A stretch of DNA of 64,000 nt from Danxiaibacter flavus. Its GTDB lineage: Bacteria; Bacteroidota; Bacteroidia; Chitinophagales; Chitinophagaceae. The notes under the pieces were generated by a model that was not told the origin of the DNA, searched no databases, and saw only the letters and a list, made by a program, of their open reading frames with translations. Below, piece after piece: positions 63,520 to 64,000 of this stretch (position 1 is its first letter; each line of letters begins with the position of its first letter). Both the position numbers and the translations under genes were made by a program. The stretch covers positions 868,001 to 932,000 of the forward strand of contig NZ_JAULBC010000001.1 of NCBI RefSeq assembly GCF_041060425.1. The letters are read 5' to 3'.

Positions 63520-63796
63520 CGCAAAGTCCCAGGCATACGCACAAAAGCTCTTATGGAGACTTTGCGGAGAAGCCTCTGAAAATGATGTTTAGTTCTCGCC
63601 AAATCCAAGCGGTTTGAACTTCTCCGCAAAGTCTCCTCCCAATCCATGTGCGTTAGGCAGGGACTTTGCGAATTGGAGGCGGCTCATGAAGTGAGAGGCA
63701 TCTAATAAGTTTTAGAATGACACATGGTGAATTTGTTTGTTCTTCTGAACGCAAAGTCCCAGGCATACACACAAAAGCCTTTGTGGAGACTTTGCG
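63520..63796. repeat. REP units right of the RAYT gene
   Basis: Three full units of the same family: plus 63520-63566, minus 63625-63670, plus 63750-63796, again alternating and with the same linkers. Confidence 0.85.
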
Positions 63797-63840
63797 GAAG
63801 GTTCTGGTGAAAGTGTTATTGTTGAAGACTTTGCTTAGAA

Positions 63841-63933
63841 AAAAGAACATGCAGTTCATTGACTGCTCGATTATCTAAAATGAGATGAATATCTGGTTGT
63901 CTCACTTGTGTTGTTGGTACGCTTTCACACCTT
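63841..63933 (+). repeat. ~93-bp direct repeat, copy 2
   Basis: Partner of 61931-62023. The sequence after it up to the window end shows one inverted repeat (63910-63955) and no gene. Confidence 0.75.
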
Positions 63934-64000
63934 TTCTTTGCGGCATACCAACAACGGCGGTCTGCGTAGATGTGCAACAAGATCAATCCGAATTGTGTGT

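Noticed and set aside
60776..63796. CRISPR array
   Set aside because: The repeated units alternate in orientation, are palindromic over their whole length, have repeated (not unique) linkers of uneven length, and no cas gene is present.
1..64000. ABC transporter ATPase partner for the permeases
   Set aside because: I looked for Walker A, signature and Walker B patterns in the reading frames and found none outside dnaK-type phosphate motifs; all permeases start with a membrane helix, not an ATPase domain.

Overview
The window looks like a chromosomal stretch of a Bacteroidota genome, most likely from the Chitinophagaceae or a close relative. The grounds are a large family of ~800-residue FtsX/MacB-type permeases, a secreted protein with a type IX secretion C-terminal sorting domain, Bacteroidota-style lipoproteins, a DUF7793-type protein, and weak Shine-Dalgarno sequences. 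No tRNA, rRNA, CRISPR array or phage module was recognised.

Layout. 1-1478: the 3' part of a YghZ-type aldo-keto reductase and a small STAS/SEC14-like protein. 1885-36260: thirteen tandem, same-strand, full-length permease genes (called P1 to P13 here), interrupted only by one glyoxalase-fold gene. No ABC ATPase, membrane-fusion protein, outer-membrane channel or regulator lies among them. 36568-41023: dnaK, a PQQ-type sugar dehydrogenase lipoprotein and a small secreted protein. 41334-45876: a hexuronate operon (uxaC, 2-keto-3-deoxygluconate kinase, KDPG aldolase, MFS hexuronate transporter). 46234-49881: a SnoaL-like protein, a secreted FAD oxidoreductase and a small lipoprotein. 50970-54032: a 1020-residue type IX-secreted protein with five HYR-like repeats. 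54582-60635: a GtrA-like protein, a sodium:solute symporter preceded by a 37-codon membrane ORF, a 51-codon membrane ORF and a secreted PIG-L deacetylase. 60776-63796: thirteen ~47-bp palindromic REP units, mostly in alternating orientation, around a RAYT-type (REP-associated) tyrosine transposase.

How the parts work together. The hexuronate genes form one pathway: uptake, isomerisation, phosphorylation and aldol cleavage; the reductase and dehydratase steps must be encoded elsewhere. The permeases have the duplicated MacB-like fold (one N-terminal helix, two large periplasmic domains, FtsX helices) and must borrow an ATPase from another locus if they are active ABC transporters. Their substrates cannot be read from sequence.

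The least ordinary signals are between the genes. Eleven of the thirteen permease genes are followed at the stop codon by a short-period repeat (AATTGAMAATTG, then AATGTGCGA), always in the sense orientation. Several start codons are preceded by other short repeats (GCTGATA-type or ACGTATAAC-type). The same tails occur after unrelated genes on the other strand. A 237-bp MITE-like element with perfect 18-bp terminal inverted repeats (54310-54546) has an interrupted relative at 17380-17853. Several nested palindromes are also present. All positions were read by eye; no alignment or database search was run.
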